Shown piece by piece: positions 41,691 through 53,098 of a DNA stretch of 64,000 bases. This DNA comes from Eretmocerus hayati (Eukaryota > Arthropoda > Insecta > Hymenoptera > Aphelinidae): positions 96,826,976 to 96,890,975 of the forward strand of contig CM056742.1 in assembly GCA_029851415.1 (NCBI GenBank), read 5' to 3'. Within the stretch, counting starts at the first letter, position 1. Each line of letters begins with the position of its first letter. The notes beneath the pieces were generated by a model, which did not search any database, was not told the origin of the DNA, and saw only the letters and a list, made by a program, of their open reading frames with translations. The position numbers were made by a program, and so were the translations under genes.

Positions 41691-42639
41691 CAGCATTCTC
41701 ATATGCGCTGAATCAACTTCATTTGGTCTAGGGAGCTGACAGTGTGGGGCCTCTTCCTTTGGCTCCCCGTGAACTCTGATCAGCTCATCTCATTACCGAG
41801 GATTGTTTGGGATTAAGAACATAATGAGCGCACACGAGAGATGAAGAGTCTAATGGTTTCCTTTGATCCAGACACTGACTTCTTCAATGACGGAGTCTGG
41901 ATCTTCTTCAATACAAGTCCCACGTCAGGAGATCTGAATATGATTCCTAGTATAATATTGAAGCTCTGATGAGATACCGTAACTATTTATCTACGTTTGC
42001 TGTTTATGTAATCATATGAAAGGCTGGTGAGACACATATATATATACGGAGGTTTGTTGATGACTGTACATTTCAGCGATTAGGAGGAGTTCCTATTCTA
42101 TTATTCAGCACTTCAGTGGGATTTTGCAGAGGTGCAATCTCACGTATCACATTTGGAACTACGATGAAAAATCAACCCTTTTCGATGGAAATTTTTTCTG
42201 AGGGACTATATTCCTCAGGACCAATTTCGTTGACTTAAGAGAATACAACTACTGATCCAAAGCTCGTGAATCCATTTGACTATTTGGAGTTCCCAACATA
42301 ACATTCTGGTACTATTGACATTCGATAATACTCCTTAGGGATGAAATTTGTAACCCATATCGATCAATGGTGGAAGATAATCAGGAAGACTCTTCCTAAT
42401 CGAATTTACCCTTCTCAAGTGGCCTATGACATTGGAGTCGAGAGTCGAAGACAAGTTTGAACAAATCCGAGAGAGGACGCAATGTCTTGACGATGCAATG
42501 AGCAACAAGCTAGGATGTAAAAAAGTGAGGAAATCATGGAATTGATTAGTGAAACTCACCGCAGGTGAGCTGTGAAGGAAAAATATGTTCCTATCTTCGG
42601 TATCCCATCCTCATAGTCATGGTAACCATGTTCTCATAG
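41691..42639 (+). repeat. Unnamed interspersed repeat, partner of 17357-18070
   Basis: The part from about 41930 to 42560 matches 18070-17357 in inverted orientation and the same block order. The shared coding-like patch (GACGATGCAATGAGCAACAAGC near 42490) has no recognised function. A (AT)n run lies at 42038-42049. The left part (41691-41929) shows no gene. Confidence 0.5.
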
Positions 42640-43265
42640 TCCTTGTGTTCAAACAGTTCTTGTTCCGGGAATTGGCGCGTTTGATTGCTTCATGGGTTTT
42701 GGGATTAGTTCATTGCAAGACATAAATCCTGATTCGAGCGTTTGCGGGTTTGATTGCCTTGATAGGTTCTGGGAGTATTTTATCCCCCGACCCAGTTCCT
42801 GGTTCCGGAAATCGCAGGTTTCGTCGTCTTCTCAGGCATTGGCAAGTTTGTTTGCCTTCCTAGGTTAGGTTTCGAGATCGATTCATCGACTAACATAGTT
42901 TCTGGTTCGAGTATTTGCGGGTTCGATTGCCTCCCATGGATTTGAGATTGGCTCATCCCCTGGTATGGTTCCTTCTTAGCGGATTCGCGGGTTCAATTGC
43001 CCCACTAGTTTTTGGGAATGATTCATACTCTGAAACAGATTCTGATTCGGGCATTTCCGGGTTCAATTGCCCCCCTAGATTTCAGGGTTGGATCATCCCC
43101 TGGCATAGTCTGTGGTTTGGGAATTCGGCGGATGTTTTGCCTTCCTACGTTCTGAGATCGATTCACCTCCCGACAAATTTACTGTGTTGTACTCCCGGAT
43201 ATTTGCGAGTTAGACTGCTGTTGTAGATCTTGAGAACGATCGATTCCCTACCAGGACTTGTTCGT
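42640..43265 (+). repeat. 70-bp satellite array, eight to nine units
   Basis: Tandem units close to 70 bp (one complete unit is 42896-42965) with conserved GTTCCTGGTTCGGG, GCGGGTTCGATTGCC and GATTGATTCATCCCCTG phrases. The GGGTTCGATTGCC core resembles a tRNA-gene B box. Units differ by 15-30%, so the array is old. Confidence 0.75.
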
Positions 43266-44340
43266 CGATTCATGGTCACCGTTTCGAGGTTATGTGCAGA
43301 TCTATCCATTTGGGACTACGTTTGATCTCCGATTCGGTTCCAGTGATTCTGAAAACCGATAGATAATACAGTGAAACTCTCAACTCCGAATATCTCGTGG
43401 AACAATCTTCCAAAGTTATGTCCGAGCCCCCATCTGCTACGTCCGAACTTCTCCGAATTCGGATTCAGTGACTGAAAAGAATGCAGTGAACGTCAAACTG
43501 AGTCTGTTAGATGACCAGCTTCGGGCAAACTCGGAAAATCATCATTTTTCTAAGGTTATGTCCAAACCTTGACGCCCTACGGCTGAAATGACTCCCGGTT
43601 TGGACTCGGTATCCACGAAAACCTTGTAGTAGCATATTTTGCAGGTTAATTCAGAAATTTTTCCCTGTATGACTACGTCTTCGCATATTTCAAATGCTGC
43701 GGAAGTCATCACACGTCCTACTCACACTCTCAGAGCAGGGTCGAGCTCAAAGTACTCCCATTGGAGTTCTAAGAGTCGATATGGTCATTTGATGGTGTCA
43801 ACATCCATTTCTGTAGCCTGCATAGTGTTCGGGCCCACCCTCGCATCGATGCTATAATTGTCTCAGGAAGATGTGACGTTCGTTTGGGTTGACGGCTATC
43901 AGCGTCGCAAAACGATTCCCGGGGGTAAGTGAACAAATTTCGATGGATAATTATCTACATTTTGTCGTTTTGAACGTGCCGATTCGATATATATTTCTAC
44001 TGTATGATAAATTTGAAAAAAGGAAAAAATCCTGGTCCACTTGTGCGGCGCTTCCAGCTCCCTGCGGTCGTAATCGCCTTTCTATCTTCTCTTATTCGGA
44101 GGAAATATCATTCAATATGGATGTCTAGCCCCCACGATGTTCTAGTGCAGACTGCGGAGTTGGAGTGTGTGACTCCCAAGTCTGGCCTGAGAAATGTGCG
44201 GGTCTGGAAATTCATATTTGATGGTATTTCCCTGGATGATAATAATGGCGTAGTCAGAAGTGGTACTTCTTCCTCGATCCGCAACAGTAGCGGAATGACT
44301 CCTTCCTCAAGGGTTGTTAGACCGAGGTATACTACCGTGT
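43266..44340. other. No gene seen
   Basis: Possible continuation of decayed repeats (AAAGTTATGTCCGAGCC near 43405 and AAGGTTATGTCCAAACC near 43553 are similar). Open frames at 43889-44369 overlap in two frames and have no motif. Confidence 0.3.
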
Positions 44341-44737
44341 TGAGGCGATGCGGTCACCATGCGAACTGAAAATCATTCCCATTTCCCTCCAATTCATTTG
44401 CGATTTGGGCTGAACGACGAGTGTACAAATATCTGCCATCATCTAAGTCGGATTCTTGCACTCGTCGTTGACCCAAAATTGCAAGAGAATCGCGGAAAAT
44501 GGAAATGAAAATGTGCTTACTTCACAGTTCACGAAGTTTCCGCGATCAAGTTCTCCAAATTCTTATCGATTCTCTTGCGATTTGGGTGGAAAAACGAAGT
44601 GTCGAGCACAAAAAGGGCAATAACAGTGATTTGACAACTCGTGTGTAACTACGATTCACCGTAGTTTCCATGTGATGTGAGATGTGATTTCAAGTTCCTT
44701 GGTCGTCGTACACGATGACCGTATTGCCTTAAGGACT
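44341..44737. mobile_element. MITE related to the one at 15474-15855
   Basis: Ends TTGAGGCGATGCGGTCA and TGACCGTATTGCCTTAA are inverted and match the ends of the 15474 element. Internal CAATTCATTTGCGATTTGGGCTGAACGACGAG-type sequence also corresponds. The copy is more diverged, with only part of the palindrome kept. TTGA/TTAA at the edges could be a degenerate TTAA target. Confidence 0.6.
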
Positions 44738-44787
44738 CGAGGCATAAACCTCGGGGCTGCTAACGCATTCATCGGTCATCACTGAAA

Positions 44788-45005
44788 CATCATCAAACTG
44801 CTCGCGAACGCTTGACCATTGAACTCATCAGCTCTGGGCGACGTTCCTTGGTGTTAACAAGAGATTTTTTTCAAATATCTTGATCGCATCCATCGGTTCT
44901 CTTCGGGACACTATCAACTTGTTGCTCGCGAACACACGACTATTGAACTGTGCAGCTGTGGGTGACGTCTTCCAGTGCTAACAGGAGATATTTCTCTGAT
45001 ACCCC
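44788..45005. repeat. Two-copy tandem duplication, ~121-bp period
   Basis: The phrases CTGCTCGCGAAC, ATTGAACT, CAGCTCTGGGCGACG and TAACAAGAGAT recur about 121 bp later as TTGCTCGCGAAC, ATTGAACT, CAGCTGTGGGTGACG and TAACAGGAGAT. No coding potential. Confidence 0.6.
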
Positions 45006-45664
45006 GCCAAACCCAGCTGCCAAAACCCTCAGATACCCTTCCCGCACAGTGAGATGCTGTCTCATACTTCAATGGGGAGAAGGTGGCTCCACAAGAATTT
45101 GTACACAGTATGCAGTCAGAGACGACGTGAAATTTCTATGTGGTGTATAACAACAATGAACAGTGCGCTCCATATCCCTCGAGAAATTTCCTGTTCGACG
45201 AAACCTTTGATTTTCAAAGCTTTGTATGCGAAGGGGAAGTTAGTTAACCGAATATTGAGCAAAATCTCACCGACTAAGAGAGCGAGCTCGTTGTTGAGTA
45301 CTTGAGAAGGAAATTCGCCACAATGTCCATCGTGGCTTATTCATTTATTTTTTTTTCGAGATCCCCTTGCAGCATTCTCGGCTTAGCACAGGGGGCCCCT
45401 TCACCACCTTGGTGTGAAGGGTTATGCCCGAATTTTTCCTCTACACATGGATTCCAGCTTCCCCGGAGTGACCTACGCCATGGTTTGCAGCCATGGGATG
45501 CCTCTCTCTAATGCCGGTAAGGCTGACATTGCCTGTCTCACGAAGTGAGCCATCGGATCCGCTGTACCCTCAGCGTTCCCGGAGAGAGCCTCTTCATCGT
45601 TCGCAAGGCCATGATTTGGTGAGACTCAAGACCAAGGTCGGTAAGGCCGACACTCCCCGGGCAC
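45006..45664. other. No gene seen; GC-rich repeat-like sequence
   Basis: Contains a small perfect hairpin CCTTCACCACCTTGGTGTGAAGG near 45399-45421 and two copies of GGTAAGGC(T/C)GACA (about 45520 and 45639). The adjoining MITE interrupts this sequence, which resumes at 45956. Confidence 0.3.
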
Positions 45665-45667
45665 TTA

Positions 45668-45952
45668 GGGTGCGTCCCCAAATGATGCATATGCATGCAT
45701 ATGCAGAGCACACTGCACATATGCACTGCACACGTGCACATGTGCAGCTCATCAAATTTTAGCCAAAACAAGGGAACTTGTATAGATCTGCTTTGGATCA
45801 GTCGGTAACGCAGCAAAGATAAAACCCAATTCATATCAGAAGTTCTATGCGAGCCCTTCAATTTTTGTTCAACTTCATTGAGTTGCACATATGCACATGT
45901 GCAGTGCGTATGCGCGGTGTGCACTGCATATGCATCTTTTGGGGACGCACCC
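45668..45952. mobile_element. MITE with TTA duplication, PIF/Harbinger-like
   Basis: 285 bp with ends GGGTGCGTCCCCAAA and TTTTGGGGACGCACCC inverted, flanked by TTA on both sides (45665-45667, 45953-45955). Subterminal arms are almost pure alternating purine-pyrimidine (GCATATGCATGCATATGC, GTGCACATGTGCA). No coding. A truncated relative is at 50485-50625. Confidence 0.75.
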
Positions 45953-45955
45953 TTA

Positions 45956-46255
45956 GGAAGGCACGTCGGGTCGGCTCATTAACTCCCTACGTTACTCACC
46001 CTCCCCCTGCATCGCATTCGCCCAAGGCCCGCCAGTCGAACCTCGTGAAATAGGAAAACCCGGGATTTCTCTGGAGGATAATCCCGGGGGAAACGCCATT
46101 CCAAAGCAGGCGGGGTGTGATTCTGAGGTTTTTTCCCGTCGAAAAAACCTCAGAAAAAATTTCCGAGTGATTTAGCCGGGAATCGAACCCACGACCCCTT
46201 GAGCAGTGTAGATTCCGAAGCTAGCACGCTACCGACCTAGCCAACACTGCTCTCG
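45956..46255 (-). mobile_element. tRNA-derived SINE
   Basis: Read on the minus strand from about 46255: GTTGGCTAGGTCGGTAGCG fits an A box, and GTGGGTTCGATTCCCGGC (about 46174-46191) is a clear B box. The head does not fold into a full tRNA (no matching acceptor strand), so this is a SINE promoter rather than a tRNA gene. The body continues through GGTTTTTTCGACGGGAAAAAACC (about 46123-46146, a hairpin) and CCCGGGATTATCC. The 3' end is not fixed. Confidence 0.65.
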
Positions 46256-46828
46256 CCGTCGCACAGTGCGGCCGATATTCAGATTCGATGCACGAACCAG
46301 CGCCACGCGAATACTTAACGAATCGATCCGATTCTAACGCGATTTCTTTCATTTTTTAGAGCTCTACAAGATGCTCTTGCTACAATTTTGATTAGGATGA
46401 TCTCTCGCGGTGCAGGATCGAATGAGAGGGAACTGGAAAGTAGTGTTCAGCATGATTCTGGGCTATAAAACACTTCAAAGACGTCTAAAAAATGTTTTTC
46501 ATGCATTCCCAACACCCTAGAGCATAATGGTCGATGGGTCTCTACTGTACGGGTGTATGAGATGTGGATCAGAGGTTGTACTTTCTCGTTTACTACACAC
46601 TCAATCGCACCGATACATTACCTATTCACCCCCTTCTCGTTTCCACTTCTCTCTCATTTGATCCTGGACTGCGAGAGATCTCCCTAATCGAATTCGTAGC
46701 AGAGACATATTGTAGAGCTCAAAAGAACGAAGAAAATCGCGTTGGAATCAGATCGATCCGTTGAGTATTTGCGTGGCGCTGGTTTGTGCCGTGAATCCAA
46801 TTTCTGGCTGCACTGTGCGTCGTGGCTT
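46256..46828. mobile_element. Foldback element next to the SINE
   Basis: About 46256-46450 and 46630-46828 are inverted copies sharing CGACGCACAGTGC-type ends, ACCAGCGCCACGC(G/A)AATACT, GAGCTCTACAA and GATCTCTCGC. Roughly 15% divergence; ~180-bp loop. No target duplication assigned; the SINE abuts its left end. Confidence 0.65.
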
Positions 46829-47204
46829 ACTTTATCCACCCAAATTTGGGAGTTGTAACTAGAAATCTCCTCTTGAGATCGAAACCTCCCAAAGTCAACA
46901 ACGCAACCTCTAACAATGAATGGCACGTCACATTGCCTGTTGAGAATCCTGGGTCGATCATCAAGTTTATGTTGCAAGGACAGTTCCAAGCATCCCCCCC
47001 CCGACCCTCCAGCTTGCCGCCTTCGTGAAAATTCGATTCAATATTGGGATGTAATCTTGATGAACGCCGCACAATTCTGAGCCGGCCTACGTAAACAATG
47101 TAGTTATATCATCACTGTCATCTGCAAGTATCTACATTGTATTTGCGGCGGTCATATGATGCACTCAAAGGTGCGTAAGATTCCTCTCGTCACTGCCTGA
47201 ATTT
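46829..47204. other. No gene seen
   Basis: Short frames only, on both strands, without motifs. Confidence 0.3.
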
Positions 47205-47567
47205 TCAGTCATAGACAAGTTTCCTGCCTTCAAGTTCCAGGAATCGGGTGGAAACCGTATTGTGGTGGGATCTCATCCATTCAGAATCCTCAATAATTAC
47301 CAAAGGACTGATTCCACTCCTCCTGCAGGAATCAAATAATTGGCCTCTCCGGATCAAATATCCCAAGTTGATCATATGATGAACAGTTCCATGTTGCTTC
47401 CCAACGAACATGAGTTTTCTTTCGACTTTCAGCTGGACTTCTACATTGATTATGATATGATTCACATAGCAGATACTAAAGTTGCGCACCGTTATGGAGA
47501 CTTCTTCATCCGGAAGATCATGAAATTTGAAGAGCTCAATCGGAAGTTGAATCATATCAAGATATGA
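47205..47567 (+). pseudogene. Unrecognised open segment with one stop
   Basis: A plus-strand frame from about 47217 to the stop at 47565-47567 reads PAFKFQESGGNRIVVGSHPF, then a TAA at about 47338, then [20 protein letters not shown] and [23 protein letters not shown] sits just before it (about 47202-47208) and could be a splice acceptor. The opposite strand is also open for 116 codons, which weakens the case for coding. I do not recognise it. Confidence 0.25.
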
Positions 47568-50484
47568 AATACCTCACACGCATCATCAGTTATCCAAACA
47601 ATCATTCAATCTGAAACCGTATCCTGTGACCCATAAGCTGAATCACACTGATGGTAACCACAATAAATTGATTATTGCATAACAAACGTTCAAGTTCTGG
47701 ATTATTATGGTTTCGAGGCATACAGTGCTAGGTGATCGTATATGAACTTTGATATAATCTGCGAGCTGCGTCCGGTGGTGCTAGGATTGTTCGATATGTC
47801 ATACACATATCGTATACAGGGTGTCCGAGAAGTGAGTGCCCCCGTTTCCTAGCAAGGGTCGAAAATTGCGGAAACCTTCGGAACATGTGTTCTTATTTCC
47901 CGGAGGACATCCGATGATGATCTTGGAGGTCTCTTCCAGGGTTATTCGGAAATCAACTCGATCTCTTTGAACAAAAACGTTTACTTTTGAGTTCGGTTTC
48001 TGAAAGAAAGCGGAAAACTAGGAAACTTTCGCTGGTAACATGTTTTGATCTAACTTGATGTTGGCGAGATGAATTGAGGTTACTGCGGGTGGACCTTAAC
48101 CGCCGTAGCTTCAAGAGCGAGCGTTTCATCGTAAAATGTTCGGGATATAAGTTATTCACGATCACAGCAAGAATGAACTAATGACCTTGGTTCTGTTCTT
48201 GGAGTTCGTTTCCGTGATCATTTGGAGGCTAATTCGATTCTACCAGGAAGATACACATGCTGGTTCATAGTCCCGGCAGAGCGAGAAAATTCATGAAACT
48301 CTTGTCCGAAACATTTTTTGATCGAATAGGTTCAAGTGACCTCTAAAGTCAAGACGAAGTCCACTAGCTCGTTTCCACTGTAACCATGCACAACTCTCCA
48401 CGGTGGGCTAGAAGGTCAAACAGGTAGACCAAAAGTGTCGAGAAAAATGGTTAACAGGGTTCTGTTCGTTATGTTCCATCGATTCCGATTCTTTTTCGAT
48501 CAAAATTCTAGCTGATTTTTCGTCAAAATCCGAGCGGAAGGAGGGCAAACGTCATTAAACTCCATGTATTTTCTAGGCATACGTTAACCAACTGACGGAT
48601 ATTAAAAGTACAGTAGCTGGCACAACGTCGCGGAACGGGCTAGAGAGGTGTCAGTATGCGTTCTCATAGGGAATCTTTCGTGGAACATGCTGGTGAAATC
48701 CGTTCCTTGGTATCTAGTTCTAGTTGTCGATGCGCAAACCCAATAGCGTAAGAACCCTTAGTAAAATGCTATCCCGTATCAACGTCGTGTACTGGATAGA
48801 TTCATGATTTTTATCGGAAACTGTATCGGTAATAATTCCATCGCTTTCTTCTTGGCACTATATATTTCAATTCAGTTTTCCATTGATATAGATGTTACAG
48901 GTGTCGCAGCGATTAGCAGCATGGAAAGAGTCAACTACACAAGCATATTGGAGGGAGAGATAGCGCGATCACCACCCGGTTCCCTCCAAAATATGGCCAA
49001 TCCATCATTACCTCGCGCGCGAATTTTGCAAGCAAGGGGAGACTTGTTCGGGTCGTCTAACGTAAAACACCTCGCGCGTTGACAGGTGTCCGTGTCGAAA
49101 CTCCTCGCGTCGCGCGTGCCCGGGATGTTCTCGGCGTCAGACGGAGGGCCTGCAGTGTCCGAGACATCCGGCAACTCGACTACACCGAGGACGCATCGAG
49201 CGCCCCGTCAGGCCTAAGCGTGCGGTATTAGAGTCGACTCCATCCGTGCGTCATCCCCAGGGCAACGGCCCGGTGTAGCGAGCGTGCGGATGCGTAAGTC
49301 CCCGCTCGAGTATATATCTCTTTCACTATGTGTACGGCTTTCTCTCGTGTTTCGAATACACCTGACGCGCGAGCGCTCGAATGCGCCTCACTTGTATCCA
49401 TTTTTCTGAATAAACTCAAACTTCTTCACTTTCCAATCCAACTGCCGGCCTTGTTACTCAAGGATGTCCCTCCTCGCCTTTGTTATGAATATATTATAAT
49501 GCGTAAACGTTCAAATTCGAGGTAGCCGCCATCGTCAGTTAGGACGACCAACGTATCTTGGGCGACTACGAAGAAGCCGAGGCAGCAGCACAGGCTATGC
49601 GATGTGCATGTTAGCCCCAACTTATATTTCCTACCCGAATACCAGAGTCATTTGCGTCCTAACTGCACTCGTACATTTCACTCAGCTCGGATGCATTCAT
49701 CGAACCAGACGGTTTCAAATACCGTCATGATACATACATGTACAATACAAATTTGAGCCCAGTTTTTCCCTCACCAGTTGAGTTCTCATCCGATCCGCGG
49801 AGAACTGTCGTGATTTTCCATAAACAATCATGATTCGGCGGATGAAAACTGGATCGAGTCAGTCCGTGATTCATTTACAGGTACGGTTTTGAATCATAGC
49901 TCCATCGAAATATATCGGGTGGACTCAAATATCCTGAATGATTACACCAGAGATGGCCATATGAGGTTCAGAGGAAACGGCTCTTGTTCGATTGATATGT
50001 ATTCTTTGCAGAATTTGGATGAAAATAGGGAGTTGTATTTGTATTCGGCATGTAAAATTACAATGGGAATCATGAATCTACAGTTTATATCGACCTTCAT
50101 ATACTGTTCACATTTCGGTACCTTTGGGCTACGGGAGCCAGAAGATTCTCCCAAAAATCATCGAAATCGGCACTTTTCCAAGCTCAGATTGGAAAGACCC
50201 AAAATCGTACTGATGAACATCAATGATGTCATCTTGAAGTACGTAGAATGACCTTCGAAATGAGCCCTGATGGAGTTCTTTTTGGTAAAGTAGAGCGTAG
50301 TAGTTCCATCCACAGAAGTTGAAGAAAATTTTTTTGGGTGTCCTGAAATTTTTGACCGTCAGTGCATGAATGGTAATTGAGGTTCAGAGTCAATTCCATT
50401 CTCAACGATACAGTTATTGTCATGACTAATAGGTCATGTAGGTTTTTACTAATACAGTAATTTCTCCAATACGCTACGTCTCAG
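47568..50484. other. Intergenic repeats; a possible solo LTR
   Basis: A TACAGGGTGTCC end at about 47815, typical of a DNA-transposon terminus, has no visible partner. From about 48893 to 49505 the sequence has LTR-like features: a TG start, a GC-rich part, TATATATC near 49311, then ATAAACTC near 49413; no partner or target duplication was found. The region 49506-50484 holds only short frames without motifs. Confidence 0.3.
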
Positions 50485-50710
50485 AGTGCGTCCCCAAATG
50501 TGCATATGTAGTTCACACTGCGCATATGCACTGCACATGTGCAGTTCATCGAATTTTAGCCAAAATCAGACGGATTTTGTCGAGTTTTGCTTTGGATCTG
50601 CCGGTAACGGAACAGAGGCCCAATCCAGGGTGTCTACCGAGTCTGAAAAACCTGGAAAACAGGGAATACTCAGGGAATGGGCGCGGGCACTGGAATTATC
50701 CTGGAATACT
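50485..50710. mobile_element. Truncated MITE followed by a CAGGGTGTCTACC repeat end
   Basis: 50485-50624 matches the left two-thirds of the MITE at 45668-45952 (GTGCGTCCCCAAATG, ATGCACTGCACATGTGCAG, TCTGCCGGTAACG). At 50625 it changes abruptly to CCAGGGTGTCTACCGAGTCT followed by CTGGAAAACAGGGAAT and CTCAGGGAATG, the terminus of another repeat family whose relative is at 53842-55360. Confidence 0.5.
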
Positions 50711-51473
50711 CAGGAAATGCGACGCCGAATCTGGAAATCCGCGCGAGGCATTAAGACGATTATACTTCGACTTGTATACAAATCATGAAACCTGACGCGA
50801 TTGACTTTTGCTCGTTCAGATAACGTGTCCGCCCGTCTCCTGCGAAACGATATATGCGAGCTCGAGCTCGGAATGTAAACATTGTGAAAACGCTCGGACA
50901 AGAGTCAAGATGACAGACGCACTGCGGTGGCCGGCAAACCGGCGGCACCATCGCGTCGTCGCGTGGCGAACAACACGTGCTGATATCGGTAGTCAGCACG
51001 GAGCCTCTCAATCGTGCACATCTAAATTCTTGTGTCCAACTGGGGCTGTTATTTTTGCTGAACCCCAGAGATCGAATAATCGAAATACAAGGAGGACGGA
51101 GCACAAGTGAGCTTGTCGGCGCAGTCAACGAGCTGATCTACCATCCAAACGATGTGAAAAACCACCGGGTTGTCGTCTTGCAACAATTAAGTATGACTTT
51201 CATTATCTGTCAGAATTGAATCCATCCTCAGCTTTTTGGACTCCAGTTTTACTTGTATATATTCTGGAGAATCCTAAGCTCGTGACATGTGTGCGATATT
51301 GCTCGTTTTTCTTCCGACAACACCTCTGTCTCACGACAAAACATATTACGGCGTATGAATGGAAGTAATATAGTCCTTGTATCTTCGCGAATTTGTCTAC
51401 TTCCCCTGATTTGGTGACCACGCGAGTATTCATCTCTCAGCAAGGAAGCTGACGATTATTTCTGTTGCCATAT
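50711..51473. other. No gene supported
   Basis: CpG-rich at 50800-51110, where a plus-strand 80-codon frame (50977-51219) ends without a motif and a GTGAGC donor-like site lies at about 51107. A host first exon is possible but cannot be argued from the sequence. Confidence 0.25.
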
Positions 51474-53096
51474 CGACGGAGGGTTGAAAACCAGATAATC
51501 GTGGCTTTTGCGGACGACGTGGGACTCATAGTCTGGGCCGAAAACGAGGAACTCTCGGGCAGACGCGCAAATGAGGCGCTGGCCCGAGTCTACGAGTGGA
51601 TGATCAGCAGGCTCCTGGAGCTTGCTGTCAAGGAGTGCGAAGCAATCGTTGTCACAAGACGCAGGAAGTTTGACTTGCCCCACTTTTACATCAACGGGCA
51701 AGAGATCCCACGCAAGACGGAGCAGACATACCTCGGCGTATGGCTTGACGACAAGTGGTCGTTCAAGAAGCACATCCAGGAGGCCGCCCAGAAAGCGAGC
51801 AGGGTCGGTGCGGCGCTTCAGCGGCTGATGCCGAATATCGGAGGACCCAAGGAAAAGAGGCGAGCACTTCTCAACACCGTCAGCACCTCTATCATGCTCT
51901 ACGTTGCACCCATGTGGGGAAAGAGAGTAGAGAAGACCATCATCGAGAAGAGGATGGGGCCTGTCCACCGGAGAGCGGCCCTGAGAAGTATCCATGCCTA
52001 CCGCACCGTGTCAGGAGATTTAGCTTACGTGTTGGCGAGTACACCACCCATCCACTTGCTCGTCGCGGAGCGAGTGAGGATCTGGGACCGCCAGAAAGTG
52101 ATTGGAGCCGAACGAGTACTCACTCCGACGATGAAGGAGATCATCCGCGACAACGAGAAGGAGACCACCCTCGAACAGTGGCAAACTGAGTGGGATTCGC
52201 CATTTGCGAATGGCAGATGGACGCACCGGTTGATCCGTGACGTAGCCAAGTGAGCGGAACGTTCCCACGGAGAGATGGACTACTGGACGACTCAGGCACT
52301 GAGCGATCATGGTTGCTTCGGTTCCTATCTAACCAGGTTCAAGAAGAGGACAACCCCAGCATGCCAATCATGCGCGGACGACTGGGATGACGCTGAGCAT
52401 GCCCTGTTCAAATGCAGTGATACCCGAAGAGAGCCCGCCGAGCTCGATAGATGGCTGGGTGCTCAACTAATACCTGAGAATCTCGTCCCGTACTTGCTCC
52501 GCAACCAGGAGACATGGGATAGAGTCACCGGATACATCAGGCTGGTGATGACCCGCAAGGAGGAGAAGGAGAGGGAAGTGAGGCGCCTCGATGCCGGCGA
52601 ATTACAGTGAATCTGCCAATGAAAACAGGAGAGGCCCGAATGATTCCAGGAGGGATATGATGCACTGAAGAGGGAAGAAAGAAGAAAGAAGAGAGGAGAA
52701 AGAAGAAAGAGAGGGAACAATGAAGAATGAAGATAGAAGATGCCGACAAGTGGCCGAAGAGAGAAGATGGAGAAGAGGAACGCTCGCAATCGAGCGCGAG
52801 ACATGCCGCTCATCCTGAAGTAATGCTCACTCGGTTCCGGGCTGAGACGGTAGATGCAGGTGGATCTCCTTCTTGATTGCCCGATGCCCAAGGTATCGGA
52901 TATCAAGGGGAGAGGGATATTACACGGCCGGGCCCACCGAGAGGGGGGCCACACCCAAACCCGTGTCCCGCCTGGTATGGCCCGCGTGGGCTTTGCGTAG
53001 TCCGCGTAAGCTGAACCAGTCCGGTGCCTGGGGACGGATCCGAAGGATCTTGAGGCAGATTTTGCCCTCTATTCACCTTAAGGAAAGAAAGAGAGA
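51474..53096 (+). mobile_element. 5'-truncated R1-like LINE: RT C-terminus and 3' UTR
   Basis: Starts inside ORF2 with VENQIIVAFADDVGLIVWA, the catalytic FADD of the RT palm. It then reads ECEAIVVTRRRKF, TYLGVWLDDKWSFKKHI, ALQRLMPNIGGPKEKRRALL, which is the R1-clade thumb region, and later FSGHG-like SDHGCFGSYL. The terminal zinc motif is CQSCADDWDDAEHALFKC (C-x2-C-x8-H-x4-C). One in-frame TGA (52251-52253) breaks it, with the same frame resuming at once to a stop at 52608-52610. The 3' UTR runs to AAGGAAAGAAAGAGAGAGAG at 53096. The upstream RT, endonuclease and ORF1 are absent. Confidence 0.8.
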
Positions 53097-53098
53097 GA

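Noticed and set aside
46166..46255. Minus-strand tRNA gene
   Set aside because: A clear B box and a usable A box are present, but the acceptor strands do not pair and the sequence continues into a non-tRNA body; a SINE head fits better.
47205..47555. 116-codon minus-strand gene
   Set aside because: The opposite strand reads at least as protein-like over the same span; neither strand matches a family I know.
48893..49505. Solo LTR
   Set aside because: TATA and polyadenylation-like elements are present, but there is no target duplication, no clear TG...CA pair and no partner; kept only as a note.
50977..51219. Host gene first exon
   Set aside because: CpG-rich with a donor-like GTGAGC, but the encoded peptide has no motif and no second exon could be found.
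51474..52610. TGA recoding (selenocysteine or readthrough) in the R1-like LINE
   Set aside because: Both copies contain a TGA nearby but at different codons, and one copy has another stop; ordinary decay of Trp codons is simpler.
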